Source: Microcystis aeruginosa FD4 (lineage in GTDB: Bacteria; Cyanobacteriota; Cyanobacteriia; Cyanobacteriales; Microcystaceae). Taken from it: DNA of 64,000 nt. Position 1 is the stretch's first letter. Every line of letters begins with the position of its first letter. Under the pieces are notes generated by a model. That model made no database searches, was not told where the DNA came from, and saw nothing but the letters and a program-made list of their open reading frames with translations. Position numbers and translations under genes: made by a program. The stretch is from positions 434,001-498,000 of the forward strand of contig NZ_CP046973.1 in NCBI RefSeq assembly GCF_009792235.1, read 5' to 3'. Shown here piece by piece: positions 51,756 through 60,383 of this stretch.

Positions 51756-51973
51756 TTAAGGTTGGCTGAATAAATCTAAAAACCTTGTTGGATAATATCT
51801 TTAGGCTTTTTTGAAATCAAAAAGTGCCAGCGATTGGAGTGATTGGGGGGAAAATTCAGGGACTTTTTCCCTAAAAATTAGGTAATTGACTCCCTGAAAA
51901 TGGGTAAAACCCCACACCCCACACCCCACACCCCACACCCTGCCACCAGGAAAAACTTTTCAGCAAACCCTAA
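51756..51973. mobile_element. MITE family 1, copy 2
   Basis: The ends AAGGTTGGCTGAATAAATC and TTCAGCAAACCCTAA pair. It is in reverse orientation relative to 8877-9095 and contains four CCCCACA heptamers. The flanks on both sides read TAATTAAGG, a possible target duplication. It lies directly downstream of ispG. Confidence 0.8.
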
Positions 51974-53194
51974 TTAAGGTTCTACCCAACGGCCATCGGC
52001 TTTAATTAAATTAATCAACTCGCTTACACCTTCACTTTCGGGGACGCGTTTAATTTCCTCGCGACCGCGATAAAGGGCAATATAACCGGCCTGTTTCCCT
52101 ACATAACCATAGTCTGCGTCGGCCATTTCTCCCGGTCCGTTGACAATACAACCCATAACGGCGATATCGAGTCCGGTCAGGTGTTTAGTCGCCTCGCGCA
52201 CTTGCTGCAGGACATCTTCTAAATTAAAAAGAGTGCGACCACAGGAAGGACAGGCAACGTATTCGACCATGGTTTTCCGCAGTCCCAGGGCCTGGAGAAT
52301 ACTGTAACAGACGGGAATTTCCTTTTCGGGAGCTTCCGTCAGAGAAACGCGAATCGTATCACCAATACCGTCCGCTAAGAGAGTGGCAATCCCGGCAGTG
52401 GATTTAATTCGTCCGTATTCCCCATCTCCTGCTTCAGTAACACCCAAATGCAGGGGATAATCCATACCTAACTCGTCCATGCGCTTAACCATGAGACGAT
52501 AGGCGGCTACCATAACCGGCACGCGGGAAGCTTTCAGGGAAATGACCAGATTGCGAAAATCGAGGGATTCGCAGATGCGGATAAATTCTAAAGCCGACTG
52601 TACCATTCCTTCGGGGGTGTCGCCGTAGGTAAAGAGCATTCTTTCGGCCAGAGAACCGTGGTTAACGCCGATTCGCATCGCTTTATCTTGATCTCGCAGG
52701 GAAATCACTAAAGGTTTCAGTGTTTCGGCTATTTTTTCGCCAATCTCATCAAATTCTGCTTGACTATACTCGCTGCGGTCGGCTTTCGGTTTCTCGAAAA
52801 CGTACAAACCGGGGTTAATCCGCACTTTATCGACGTGCTTGGCCACTTCTAGGGCGATTTTCATGCCGTTGTGATGTACATCGGCTACTAACGGCACGGG
52901 TTGATAGGTGGCGAGCAGTTTTTCCCTAATTTTAGCTAAAGCGGCAGCGTGAGCCAGACTCGGCACGGTGACGCGGACAATTTCACAGCCGATTTCATGG
53001 AGGCGACGGATACCGGCCACGGAACCATCTATATCAAGGGTATCCTCGTTAATCATCGACTGCACGACCACGGGATGACCACCACCGATGGTAACGCTAC
53101 CTACCCGGACGGGACGGGTTTTGCGCCGGTGAATCGTGGTGTCGAATTCGGAGGCAGTTGCGGGGGGGTTGAGCGTCGATTCCAAGGTTTGCAT
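51974..53194 (-). CDS. ispG: 4-hydroxy-3-methylbut-2-en-1-yl diphosphate synthase
   Basis: A 406-residue enzyme (ATG at 53194, MQTLESTLN; seven more in-frame residues upstream are unlikely). It has the RRKTRPVRVGSVTIGGGHPV start, VQSMINEDT, the ADVHHNG and VRINPGL barrel segments, and the [4Fe-4S] ligands in CPSCGRTLFN and in GCIVNGPGEM, followed by a C-terminal ADYGYVG. It carries out the ferredoxin-dependent reductive ring opening of methylerythritol cyclodiphosphate in isoprenoid synthesis, needed for carotenoids and chlorophyll tails. The upstream hydrolase gene (53229-54143) lies 34 bases away on the same strand. Confidence 0.96.
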   Translation of the reverse strand: MQTLESTLNPPATASEFDTTIHRRKTRPVRVGSVTIGGGHPVVVQSMINEDTLDIDGSVAGIRRLHEIGCEIVRVTVPSLAHAAALAKIREKLLATYQPVPLVADVHHNGMKIALEVAKHVDKVRINPGLYVFEKPKADRSEYSQAEFDEIGEKIAETLKPLVISLRDQDKAMRIGVNHGSLAERMLFTYGDTPEGMVQSALEFIRICESLDFRNLVISLKASRVPVMVAAYRLMVKRMDELGMDYPLHLGVTEAGDGEYGRIKSTAGIATLLADGIGDTIRVSLTEAPEKEIPVCYSILQALGLRKTMVEYVACPSCGRTLFNLEDVLQQVREATKHLTGLDIAVMGCIVNGPGEMADADYGYVGKQAGYIALYRGREEIKRVPESEGVSELINLIKADGRWVEP

Positions 53195-53228
53195 AGGACT
53201 ATCACCAACAATCACTCTCCCTATTCTC

Positions 53229-54143
53229 TCAAAGAACAGGAACGGATTCTAGCCACTCTAATAAAATTGGATTAAAACGGTCGGGACATTCATCCTGTAA
53301 ACAATGACCGGCCCGTTCAAATTCTATATATTTAATCCTAGGATTAAGGGAGACAAAACCCTGGGCTAACTGGACGGGAACCATCCGATCTTGCTTGCCC
53401 CAACACAATAAAATCGGGATTTCTAAGCGTGGTAAAATTAACTTTGCTGGTGGACAATATTCGGGATGATTAACAGCTTGTGCTAGGGAAATAAAGGCCT
53501 CGGCTGCCCCCTCATCTAGGGTTGGGGCGGCGATAATTTGTACTAATTCGTCGCTGACTGCTTTCTTGTCTTCGTAGGCGATTCCTGTCCATTTTTTCAA
53601 GACTTGCGGACGACGCAGATAGTAAAAAATCGGTTTTAATAGCCAAGGAGAAGTGAAAAATTTTTCGATGGGAGTGACGATATTTAATAACCAATTGGCG
53701 ATCATTTCCCGCCGACGGCTGACATCGGGTAAACTGAGCATAACTAATCCTGCTACCATTTCTGGGTATTTACCCGCTAGGGCCATACTAACTAAAGAAC
53801 CGATCGAATTTCCCACTAATACCACTGGTCTATTAATAAAAGTTTGCCAGAAATCGTGTATCTGTTCCACCCAGAGATTAACGGTATAGGGAACCTGCAC
53901 TTTGCGCGAACCACCGAAACCTAATAAATCTACCGCGTAAACTCGATGATTTTGGCTGAGAATAGGAATATTATGGCGCCAATGTTCGATCGCCGCTCCA
54001 AATCCATGCAGTAAAATTAAAGGGGGATTATCGGCATCTTGGGTTTTTTTTGCCGGCATAAAACTATAACGAATTTGCCAACCGCGCCACACCCAATCCC
54101 GTTGATAACCGATGCGTTCTGTCCAAGCTGGTGAAGTTGTCAC
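53229..54143 (-). CDS. Alpha/beta hydrolase
   Basis: A 304-residue alpha/beta-fold hydrolase. The oxyanion HGFGAAIEHWR motif is near 45-55, the nucleophile Ser in GNSIGS near 112-117, the acid Asp in CWGKQDRMVP near 252, and the His in ERAGHCLQDECP near 280. It belongs to the group of cyanobacterial and plastid hydrolases acting on lipids, chlorophyll derivatives or haloalkane-like substrates; the actual substrate is unknown. It is transcribed with ispG, 34 bases downstream. Confidence 0.9.
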   Translation of the reverse strand: MTTSPAWTERIGYQRDWVWRGWQIRYSFMPAKKTQDADNPPLILLHGFGAAIEHWRHNIPILSQNHRVYAVDLLGFGGSRKVQVPYTVNLWVEQIHDFWQTFINRPVVLVGNSIGSLVSMALAGKYPEMVAGLVMLSLPDVSRRREMIANWLLNIVTPIEKFFTSPWLLKPIFYYLRRPQVLKKWTGIAYEDKKAVSDELVQIIAAPTLDEGAAEAFISLAQAVNHPEYCPPAKLILPRLEIPILLCWGKQDRMVPVQLAQGFVSLNPRIKYIEFERAGHCLQDECPDRFNPILLEWLESVPVL

Positions 54144-54260
54144 TTAAGTCAAACAATTAAGAGGTTTTCAGGAAATATTACTCTAGTTTTATTATACGGG
54201 TTTCCCCGTCCCTAACCCACAACCGAATAACATTTTTGTACTACTTTTCCCAAATATATT

Positions 54261-54479
54261 TAGAGCTTGCTGAATAAATCTAAAAACCTTGTTGGATAAG
54301 ACTTTTAGACCTTTTTGAAATCCAAAAGTGCCTCGTCTGGGAGTGTTCAGGGGGAAAATTCCGGGACTTTTTCCCTGAAAATTAGGTAATTGAGCAGATG
54401 AAAATCGGTAAAACCCTACACCCCACACCCCACACCCCACACCCTACCCCCACCGAAAAACTTTTTCAGCAGCCCCTAT
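54261..54479. mobile_element. MITE family 1, copy 3
   Basis: The ends TAGAGCTTGCTGAATAAATC and TTTTTCAGCAGCCCCTA pair. It has the same orientation as 51756-51973 and the same GGGACTTTTTCCCTGAAAAT core and CCCCACA heptamers. It fills most of the space between the hydrolase and the TIGR04376 gene. Confidence 0.8.
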
Positions 54480-54568
54480 TTAAATCTAGGGTTGATCTAG
54501 CCTATGCTAAAAAGAGGGGGATTAAAATCGCTCCTAGACTTTAATTGCAAATTTAGGATACTGCACAG

Positions 54569-55138
54569 ATGGGCAATCTATTTGATGATGTCAGTCGCTT
54601 TCTTGAAACCCAACTGGAAGAATTTCTCAAAAGTCATCCCCAATTAGAATTACAGGCGCTGGTGGAACAACTGCGCGAACAGGAGCGCGATACTGCTAAA
54701 CTGATTAGCGCCCTAGAAAATGAGCGTCAACGTCTCGAACAGCAAATTTTGGCCACTGCCCAAGATATCCAAACTTGGCACGCTAGAATTGATAAGGCTA
54801 AGGCCGCTGGACGGCAGGACTTGGCTAAGGCTGCCAGTGAACGCGAGGCGGCCCTATTTCGTCAGGGTAATCAACTTTGGGGACGGATGGAAGGAGTGAA
54901 AAAACGTCTGAGTCAATCCCAAGAGTTACTGCAACAAGTCCAACAACGTCGTCAAGAAGTGCAAATTAAAGCCGAAAAAGCCCCTAAAAATCAGTCCCGT
55001 GACTGGGAAACCACTTTTTGGGATCAACCCCAAGAATCGGACTATCAGCGCTCGAACTACGATAATCTCGATCTAAAATTTAAAGAATGGGAAATGGAAG
55101 AAGAATTGAAAAAATTAAAGCGAGAAATGGGACGATAA
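54569..55138 (+). CDS. TIGR04376 family protein
   Basis: A 189-residue protein with the cyanobacterial TIGR04376 pattern: MGNLFDDVSRFLETQLEEFL, then a long coiled coil (about 35-140, rich in Glu, Gln and Arg) and a C-terminal TTFWDQ motif followed by LDLKFKEWEMEEELKKLKRE. Its function is unknown. The N-terminus recalls PspA-like coiled coils, but it is not homologous over its length as far as I can tell. Single gene. Confidence 0.82.
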   Translation: MGNLFDDVSRFLETQLEEFLKSHPQLELQALVEQLREQERDTAKLISALENERQRLEQQILATAQDIQTWHARIDKAKAAGRQDLAKAASEREAALFRQGNQLWGRMEGVKKRLSQSQELLQQVQQRRQEVQIKAEKAPKNQSRDWETTFWDQPQESDYQRSNYDNLDLKFKEWEMEEELKKLKREMGR

Positions 55139-55144
55139 TTTTTC

Positions 55145-55231
55145 AGTGAACAGTGAACAGTAAACAGTAAACTGATAACTCACATCTGATAACTGATCAC
55201 TGATAACTGATCACTGATAACTGATCACTGA
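55145..55231. repeat. Tandem GATCACTGATAACT repeats
   Basis: CAGTGAACAGTAAA units followed by several ACTGATAACTGATC units, period seven or a multiple of it. The same units appear near 12.8, 23.4, 46.25 and 57.0 kb. Confidence 0.75.
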
Positions 55232-55286
55232 AATCCCCAAAACCCAAAACCTAAAAATTCCCCAGAATTGTTCCTCTTAGAAAACG

Positions 55287-57008
55287 ATGGCATCTCAAGC
55301 ACAAAATCCTGAAAATCAACCCTCCTCTACCCTCGAAGAAATCCGGGCTGCTCGTTTAGAAAAAGTGGCAGGATTGCAAAAAGCTGGCTTAAATCCCTAC
55401 GCTTACCAGTGGAAATCTACCGCTCACGCTCAAAAATTACAAGAGCAGTACGCTGACTTAGCACCCGGGGAAGAAATTAGCACCGAAGTAGCAATTGCTG
55501 GTCGGATTATTGCCCGAAGAATTATGGGTAAACTAGCCTTTTTTAACCTGCAAGATGAAACGGGAACGATTCAATTATACCTCGATAAAAAACGCATTAG
55601 TGAAACCATGGTCGCCGTGCCGAATGCCTTTAACACGGTGATTAAATTAACCGATACAGGCGATATTTTAGGGGCAAAAGGGACGATTAAACGCACAGAA
55701 CGCGGCGAATTATCTATCTATGTAAACCAGTACGAAATTCTCACCAAATCCCTTTTACCTCTCCCGGATAAATGGCACGGTTTAACCGATGTAGAAAAGC
55801 GTTATCGACAAAGATATGTGGATTTAATTGTTAATCCTGAAGTGCGACAAACTTTTCGCCGTCGCGCCCAAATTACCGCCGCTATTCGCAAATATTTAGA
55901 CCAAGAAGGTTTTATTGAAATTGAAACTCCCGTGCTACAAAGTGAAGCGGGAGGAGCCGATGCTAGACCGTTTATCACCTATCATAATACGCTGGAGATG
56001 GAGTTATATCTCCGCATTGCCACCGAATTACATCTAAAAAGATTGATAGTCGGTGGTTTTGAAAAAGTCTTCGAGTTAGGCAGAATTTTTCGCAATGAGG
56101 GTGTTTCTACTAAACACAACCCCGAGTTTACTTCCATCGAAATCTATCAGGCCTACGCTGATTATTATGACATGATGGAGTTAACCGAAAACATTATTGT
56201 TAATGCCGCACAAGATGTTTTAGGTACGCTAAAAATCACCTATCAAGACAGGGAAATTAACCTAACTCCCCCTTGGCGACGAGTGACTATGCACGAATTA
56301 GTCCAAGAAATAACTGGGGTTGACTTGAATAGTTTTGATGATTTCGATTCGGCTCGTATTGCCGCAGAAAATGCCGGCATTGGCGTTCCAGAGGACTGTA
56401 AAACCATCGGTAAGCTCTTAAATGAAGCTTTTGAACAAAAAGTCGAAGAAACCCTAATACAGCCCACTTTTGTGCTAGATTTCCCCGTGGAAATTTCGCC
56501 CTTAGCTAAACCCCATCGCTCAAAAACTGACCTCGTAGAAAGATTTGAATTATATGTGGTTGGACGGGAATTGGCTAATAGTTTTTCTGAGTTAACCGAT
56601 CCCATCGACCAACGGCAAAGATTGGAAGCACAGGCACTCAAAAAAGCGGCTGGAGATTTGGAAGCGCAGGGAGTTGATGAGGACTTTTTAACCGCTTTAG
56701 AATACGGAATGCCCCCCACGGGAGGCTTAGGAATTGGCATCGATCGCCTGATCATGTTATTAACCGATTCTGCCAGTATTCGCGATGTGATTGCTTTCCC
56801 CTTATTAAAAAGTCAAAGTACAGCGATTAAATCTTTTGACTACGATGAGGACAAAAAAATTCTGAAAGTAGAATTTAATCACGGTGGTATCTATCTTTAT
56901 CATGATCTACCTTTGGCAGTATATAAAGACTTTCAGTCTGCACCATCGAAAGGACAGTTTTTTGTTGGACAGATTCGCGATAAATACAGTTTTGATAAGG
57001 AATTGTAA
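55287..57008 (+). CDS. lysS: Lysyl-tRNA synthetase with C-terminal KTSC domain
   Basis: A 573-residue class II synthetase. The anticodon-binding OB fold (about 60-170, VAIAGRIIARRIMGKLAFFN) is followed by motif 2 (RIFRNEGVSTKHNPEFTSIE) and motif 3 (GLGIGIDRLIML, near 485). Residues 511-573 (STAIKSFDYDEDKKILKVEF, IYLYHDLPLAVY, GQFFVGQIRDKYSF) are a KTSC domain, a small module first noticed at the end of some lysyl-tRNA synthetases. It charges tRNA-Lys with lysine. The role of KTSC is unknown; about 63 residues longer than the usual enzyme. Confidence 0.96.
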   Translation: MASQAQNPENQPSSTLEEIRAARLEKVAGLQKAGLNPYAYQWKSTAHAQKLQEQYADLAPGEEISTEVAIAGRIIARRIMGKLAFFNLQDETGTIQLYLDKKRISETMVAVPNAFNTVIKLTDTGDILGAKGTIKRTERGELSIYVNQYEILTKSLLPLPDKWHGLTDVEKRYRQRYVDLIVNPEVRQTFRRRAQITAAIRKYLDQEGFIEIETPVLQSEAGGADARPFITYHNTLEMELYLRIATELHLKRLIVGGFEKVFELGRIFRNEGVSTKHNPEFTSIEIYQAYADYYDMMELTENIIVNAAQDVLGTLKITYQDREINLTPPWRRVTMHELVQEITGVDLNSFDDFDSARIAAENAGIGVPEDCKTIGKLLNEAFEQKVEETLIQPTFVLDFPVEISPLAKPHRSKTDLVERFELYVVGRELANSFSELTDPIDQRQRLEAQALKKAAGDLEAQGVDEDFLTALEYGMPPTGGLGIGIDRLIMLLTDSASIRDVIAFPLLKSQSTAIKSFDYDEDKKILKVEFNHGGIYLYHDLPLAVYKDFQSAPSKGQFFVGQIRDKYSFDKEL

Positions 57009-57022
57009 AAGTTAGGGTCACT

Positions 57023-57119
57023 TCAGTTATCAGTTATCAGTTATCAGTTATCAGTTATCAGTTATCAGTCATAATTCATAATTCATAATTCATAATTCAT
57101 AATTCATAATTCATAATTC
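57023..57119. repeat. Heptamer tandem repeats CAGTTAT and CATAATT
   Basis: About six CAGTTAT units are followed directly by about seven CATAATT units. The array overlaps the last bases of the DUF3685 gene at 57111. Confidence 0.85.
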
Positions 57120-58757
57120 CTTTTTACCTTTGACTTCCTGCCAAGTGTTACCGACTCCCTGTAAAACCCCGCGAATTACTAACCCAATACCGCGACCGAT
57201 AACTTGGATAAGAATATAGACTACTCCCTTACCCACCACCCGAAAAAAAGCGCGTAAACGCGGAGATAAAGAGTCTCTTAATTCTAAGGCGATCGAAACT
57301 AACCAAGCTATACCTGTTAAACTATTTAATTCTTCCTGTCGGGGGGAATAAATGGCTAGAGATTTGATTTGTCCCTCGCTATAGTGAAATAATTGATATT
57401 GACTTTCAAAGATATCTTTAGGTTCTTGCCAATATTGTTGCCGTCGGTATTTCCAAGATAATTCATTGCGGATTTTAGCTAATTTTCTGGCGATGAGAAA
57501 TTCTGAACGGTAAAGTTTTTGTTTAACTCTTTCGTATTCCGAGAAGTTATTGAGAATAATTACTGTCACTGCATTGGCAAGATTATGAATGATATTTTGC
57601 AGGAGAATTTCGGCTCTGGCGATGGTTTCAGGAGCATTAGCCCGGTATTCTACTCCGTCAATAGTTAAACTATTTTCGTACAATAAATAGGAAAATAAGT
57701 CAAGAGTAAAAGGAATTTTATTGAGGATTTCTGTTTGAATTGCCTCTCTTTCTTCCAAAATAATTTCGTTAAGCCTACTTTTACTAATTTCCTCATAAAC
57801 CGAGGCATTAATTTCTAAAAATTTACGGGTAACTTTCTCCCAGATATCGTAAATAATCAGATTTAAGCGACTGGTTAATTCCCCGCTACTAATCTGTAAA
57901 TATCTCATCTCATCGACATTTTTACGAATTTCATCGAGAACTAAATACAATAATTCCCGTTGCCGATTATCCTGTAAAACATCAATTTCAAAACTAATCT
58001 TGGTTCTATTAATTAAAGGCGATCGAATAACTGCTAAAGTCGATTCAAAAACCGCCGAAACACAGAGGGGACGCTCGCGGCTTAAAATTGGTAATTCTCG
58101 ATCGATATTGTTAATTATTACCGGGGGTGTCGCTGAAGCTGAATTGTAATAGCTACCTTCGAGGGGAATTAGTTTTCTCACTAGCCATAGAGCCGCTAAA
58201 AGTTCTCGTTTTCTCCCCTGCCAGTAAAAGCGATCAAAGCCGGATAAAGACTGTTGATTGAGGTGGAGATCAATTAAATGTAATTCACTTTCGATGCGAT
58301 TTAATCCCGTTTTGCCCGCAGTGATTAACCAATGACTAGGAGCTAAACTTGCACGGGTAGCAATGGTGAGAGGAGAAGGGACAACATCGTGGGATTCATC
58401 CCGGGAAATTTGCCCTAAAATAGTGATAAATTGCTCTAGGTTTGTGCCTTTGGGAATATAACCGGCGATTCCTAATTCTCTGGCGATTAGTTGCTGTCGG
58501 GAATCGAGAGGAAAGGTTAATAAAACAATTTTACTTTCGGGGTAGCGAGAGTGGAGAATTTCACAGTAAGACCAATCAAAAAGAGGATCGATAAGGATAA
58601 TTTCGGGGGACGGATTAAGAGTCAAGGCGAAAATTGTTTCTAAATCCCCTTCGGTGACGATAGTAATATTTTCTATCTGCGATAAGGCCTGCACCAGACC
58701 CAAGCGAAAAATCGGGTCATTATCGATGATAATTAGGGTGAGAGGGCGATCGATCAC
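57111..58757 (-). CDS. Response regulator with DUF3685 domain
   Basis: A 548-residue protein. Residues 6-120 are a receiver domain: acidic pair in IIIDNDP, the site in EIILIDPLFD (about Asp57), Thr in LLTFP and Lys in YIPKGT. The rest (about 180-548) is DUF3685, a long helical region specific to cyanobacteria, ending in hydrophobic segments near 500-540 that may touch membranes. There is no DNA-binding output. No kinase gene adjoins. The last codons lie inside a heptamer repeat, so the C-terminal end may vary between strains. Confidence 0.88.
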   Translation of the reverse strand: MIDRPLTLIIIDNDPIFRLGLVQALSQIENITIVTEGDLETIFALTLNPSPEIILIDPLFDWSYCEILHSRYPESKIVLLTFPLDSRQQLIARELGIAGYIPKGTNLEQFITILGQISRDESHDVVPSPLTIATRASLAPSHWLITAGKTGLNRIESELHLIDLHLNQQSLSGFDRFYWQGRKRELLAALWLVRKLIPLEGSYYNSASATPPVIINNIDRELPILSRERPLCVSAVFESTLAVIRSPLINRTKISFEIDVLQDNRQRELLYLVLDEIRKNVDEMRYLQISSGELTSRLNLIIYDIWEKVTRKFLEINASVYEEISKSRLNEIILEEREAIQTEILNKIPFTLDLFSYLLYENSLTIDGVEYRANAPETIARAEILLQNIIHNLANAVTVIILNNFSEYERVKQKLYRSEFLIARKLAKIRNELSWKYRRQQYWQEPKDIFESQYQLFHYSEGQIKSLAIYSPRQEELNSLTGIAWLVSIALELRDSLSPRLRAFFRVVGKGVVYILIQVIGRGIGLVIRGVLQGVGNTWQEVKGKKEL

Positions 58758-58815
58758 AAGAGTTGCAGCCTGTCAACGGATACTATTCACAGGGTCAATT
58801 ATACAGTGATCCGGC

Positions 58816-59256
58816 TCATTTGTTTTGTTTATAGCCATAGAAATCGATGCGATAATCGGTAATTTTTACCCCCGTCGATGCCTCGATCTGTTTAATTAAT
58901 TCCGGGGGAAGTTGGATATGCACATCGATGATTTCTTGGCTGTCCAGACAATTGACGTGACTGTGGGAATCGCTGATGTTCCCGTAGAGTCTGCCGTCCC
59001 AGCGTTCCACAGATTCGATAATGCCTTGACCCGATAGAGCCTCTAGGTTTTGGTACACTGAGGTATGACCGATGTTTTTTCCTTGCAGATTGAGACGATC
59101 ATAAATTTCTCGCGCTGATAGGTGTTCCTGCGCTTGCCACAGCAATTCTAAAATATAGCGACGCTGACGACTAACCCGCATTCCTAAAGTTTGACACCTT
59201 TCGATCGCATCTTCTAAACAGCGGATCGGTTTTTGTTTTACCTCCACATTGTCCAT
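58816..59256 (-). CDS. Fur-family transcriptional regulator (PerR-like)
   Basis: A 146-residue Fur-family protein. A winged helix lies at 15-90 (GMRVSRQRRYILELLWQAQE, LSAREIYDRLN, GHTSVYQNLEALSGQGIIES) and a dimerisation domain follows with His residues in SDSHSHVNCLD and VHIQLPPELI. CxxC zinc pairs of classical Fur or Zur are not seen, which brings it closer to cyanobacterial PerR/FurC-type members. It would repress metal- or peroxide-response genes, perhaps itself. It is divergent from the PEP-CTERM gene across 158 bases. Confidence 0.88.
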   Translation of the reverse strand: MDNVEVKQKPIRCLEDAIERCQTLGMRVSRQRRYILELLWQAQEHLSAREIYDRLNLQGKNIGHTSVYQNLEALSGQGIIESVERWDGRLYGNISDSHSHVNCLDSQEIIDVHIQLPPELIKQIEASTGVKITDYRIDFYGYKQNK

Positions 59257-59414
59257 AGTTGTTTCCCTTGACCTCCGCCCTAATACATACTCATTACCAG
59301 TTTAGCTTAGTCTTTCGATCGATGTCCACATTGCCCCAGTTTTTAGCCAATCCTCTTGAAAAATATTTTGGTCGTCTGTAGACTTAGGGGGTACATTAAT
59401 TTATTTCCAAGGCC

Positions 59415-60071
59415 ATGGCCACCAAATCGCCAAAATTATTCGAGTCATTGCGGTCTATGACCGCAATGACTGTCACTACTGTTAGCCTCACTCTAGCCGC
59501 TGCTTCTAGTGCTAGTGCCGCAACAGTGTTCGGTTTCCAAGATGCCTACGCTCCCATTAATTGGACATTGACCAATAGTAATGCCGACGGGTTCGTCGAT
59601 ACCACCGGCGCTCCCGCGTCCATTAGCCTGACTGGGGGGGACAATGGTTCTGGCAGTTCTGGAACCACAGACTACACCACCACTGCGGCTGCGGCTGGGA
59701 CGGTGACGTTTGATTGGGACTATTCGACTCAGGATGCTTTGGTGGATAGTTTATGTAGCAATCTTCCTAATGGTTTCTGTGACCCTTTCATTGTCCTCGT
59801 CAACGGGGTAGGGACTATCCCACTCAATCCTTCTGGAGGTAGAACTCAGAGCGGGACATCGACGTTTAACGTCCTAGCTGGCGACAGCTTCGGTTTCGTT
59901 ATTGTCACTGCGGACAACAGTTCCGGACGGGGTAGTGTGACGATTTCTAACTTTTCGGCTCCCGGACCGATGGCACCGCCACCGACATCTGTTCCCGAAC
60001 CGTCAACTGTGCTGAGTTTGCTGGTGCTAGGAGGCTTAGGCGCTGGACTGAAGTACCTTAAGCGGAATTGA
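59415..60071 (+). CDS. PEP-CTERM sorting domain protein
   Basis: A 218-residue exported protein. A signal peptide (about 15-35, ending ASAAT), a beta-rich Thr/Ser/Gly-rich middle with two Cys near 115-122, a Pro-rich linker, and the VPEPSTVLSLLVLGGLG-G-KYLKRN tail. The tail is the PEP-CTERM signal: a VPEP box, a membrane helix and a basic end, cleaved by exosortase for surface display or export. The middle resembles no specific enzyme; such proteins often belong to the sheath or biofilm matrix. Divergent from the fur gene. Confidence 0.92.
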   Translation: MATKSPKLFESLRSMTAMTVTTVSLTLAAASSASAATVFGFQDAYAPINWTLTNSNADGFVDTTGAPASISLTGGDNGSGSSGTTDYTTTAAAAGTVTFDWDYSTQDALVDSLCSNLPNGFCDPFIVLVNGVGTIPLNPSGGRTQSGTSTFNVLAGDSFGFVIVTADNSSGRGSVTISNFSAPGPMAPPPTSVPEPSTVLSLLVLGGLGAGLKYLKRN

Positions 60072-60105
60072 TTTGACCTAAGGGACTTGCGCTTTGATAA
60101 TGTAC

Positions 60106-60183
60106 CTTTTGGGCGAACGCAGTTCGCCCCTACATTGTGGACAAAATCTGTTACTGTCGGGGCGCAAAGCTTGCGCCCTCCGC
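60106..60183. repeat. GGGCG hairpin repeat pair
   Basis: GGGCGAACGCAGTTCGCCC (60109-60127) and GGGGCGCAAAGCTTGCGCCC (60159-60178) are perfect or near-perfect hairpins of the family also seen at 6.3, 46.1 and 50.1 kb, followed by a third, CCGCGCGGAGG. Confidence 0.7.
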
Positions 60184-60244
60184 GCGGAGGGGGTTTGCTG
60201 ATCACCCTAAGTAGGGGGAGAGCCTTCGAGAACCCCTTCCAATA

Positions 60245-60338
60245 AGGGACTTGCGCTTTGATAATATGCCATCTGGCTGGTCTGATTCTTCTACAGAGTG
60301 ATTTTCAAAGCTGGGATATTATTCCCACGCAAGTCCCT
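60245..60338. mobile_element. 94 bp MITE with AGGGACTTGCG ends
   Basis: AGGGACTTGCG (60245-60255) and CGCAAGTCCCT (60328-60338) are perfect 11 bp inverted repeats. The left end with its next ten bases also occurs alone at 60079-60099, so a second, broken copy precedes it. Confidence 0.7.
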
Positions 60339-60350
60339 AACCCCCTAGCT

Positions 60351-60377
60351 CCCTTACCCAGAGGTAAGGGTTTTTTT
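60351..60377 (+). terminator. Strong hairpin with T run
   Basis: CCCTTACC-CAGA-GGTAAGGG is followed by seven T. It has the form of a Rho-independent terminator but is 280 bases past the PEP-CTERM gene, so it may serve read-through transcripts or belong to a repeat element. Confidence 0.65.
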
Positions 60378-60383
60378 GTCAAT

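Noticed and set aside
55145..55231. Regular repeats resembling a CRISPR array
   Set aside because: The units are 7 or 14 bases and tandem, without unique spacers of constant length, and no cas gene is near.
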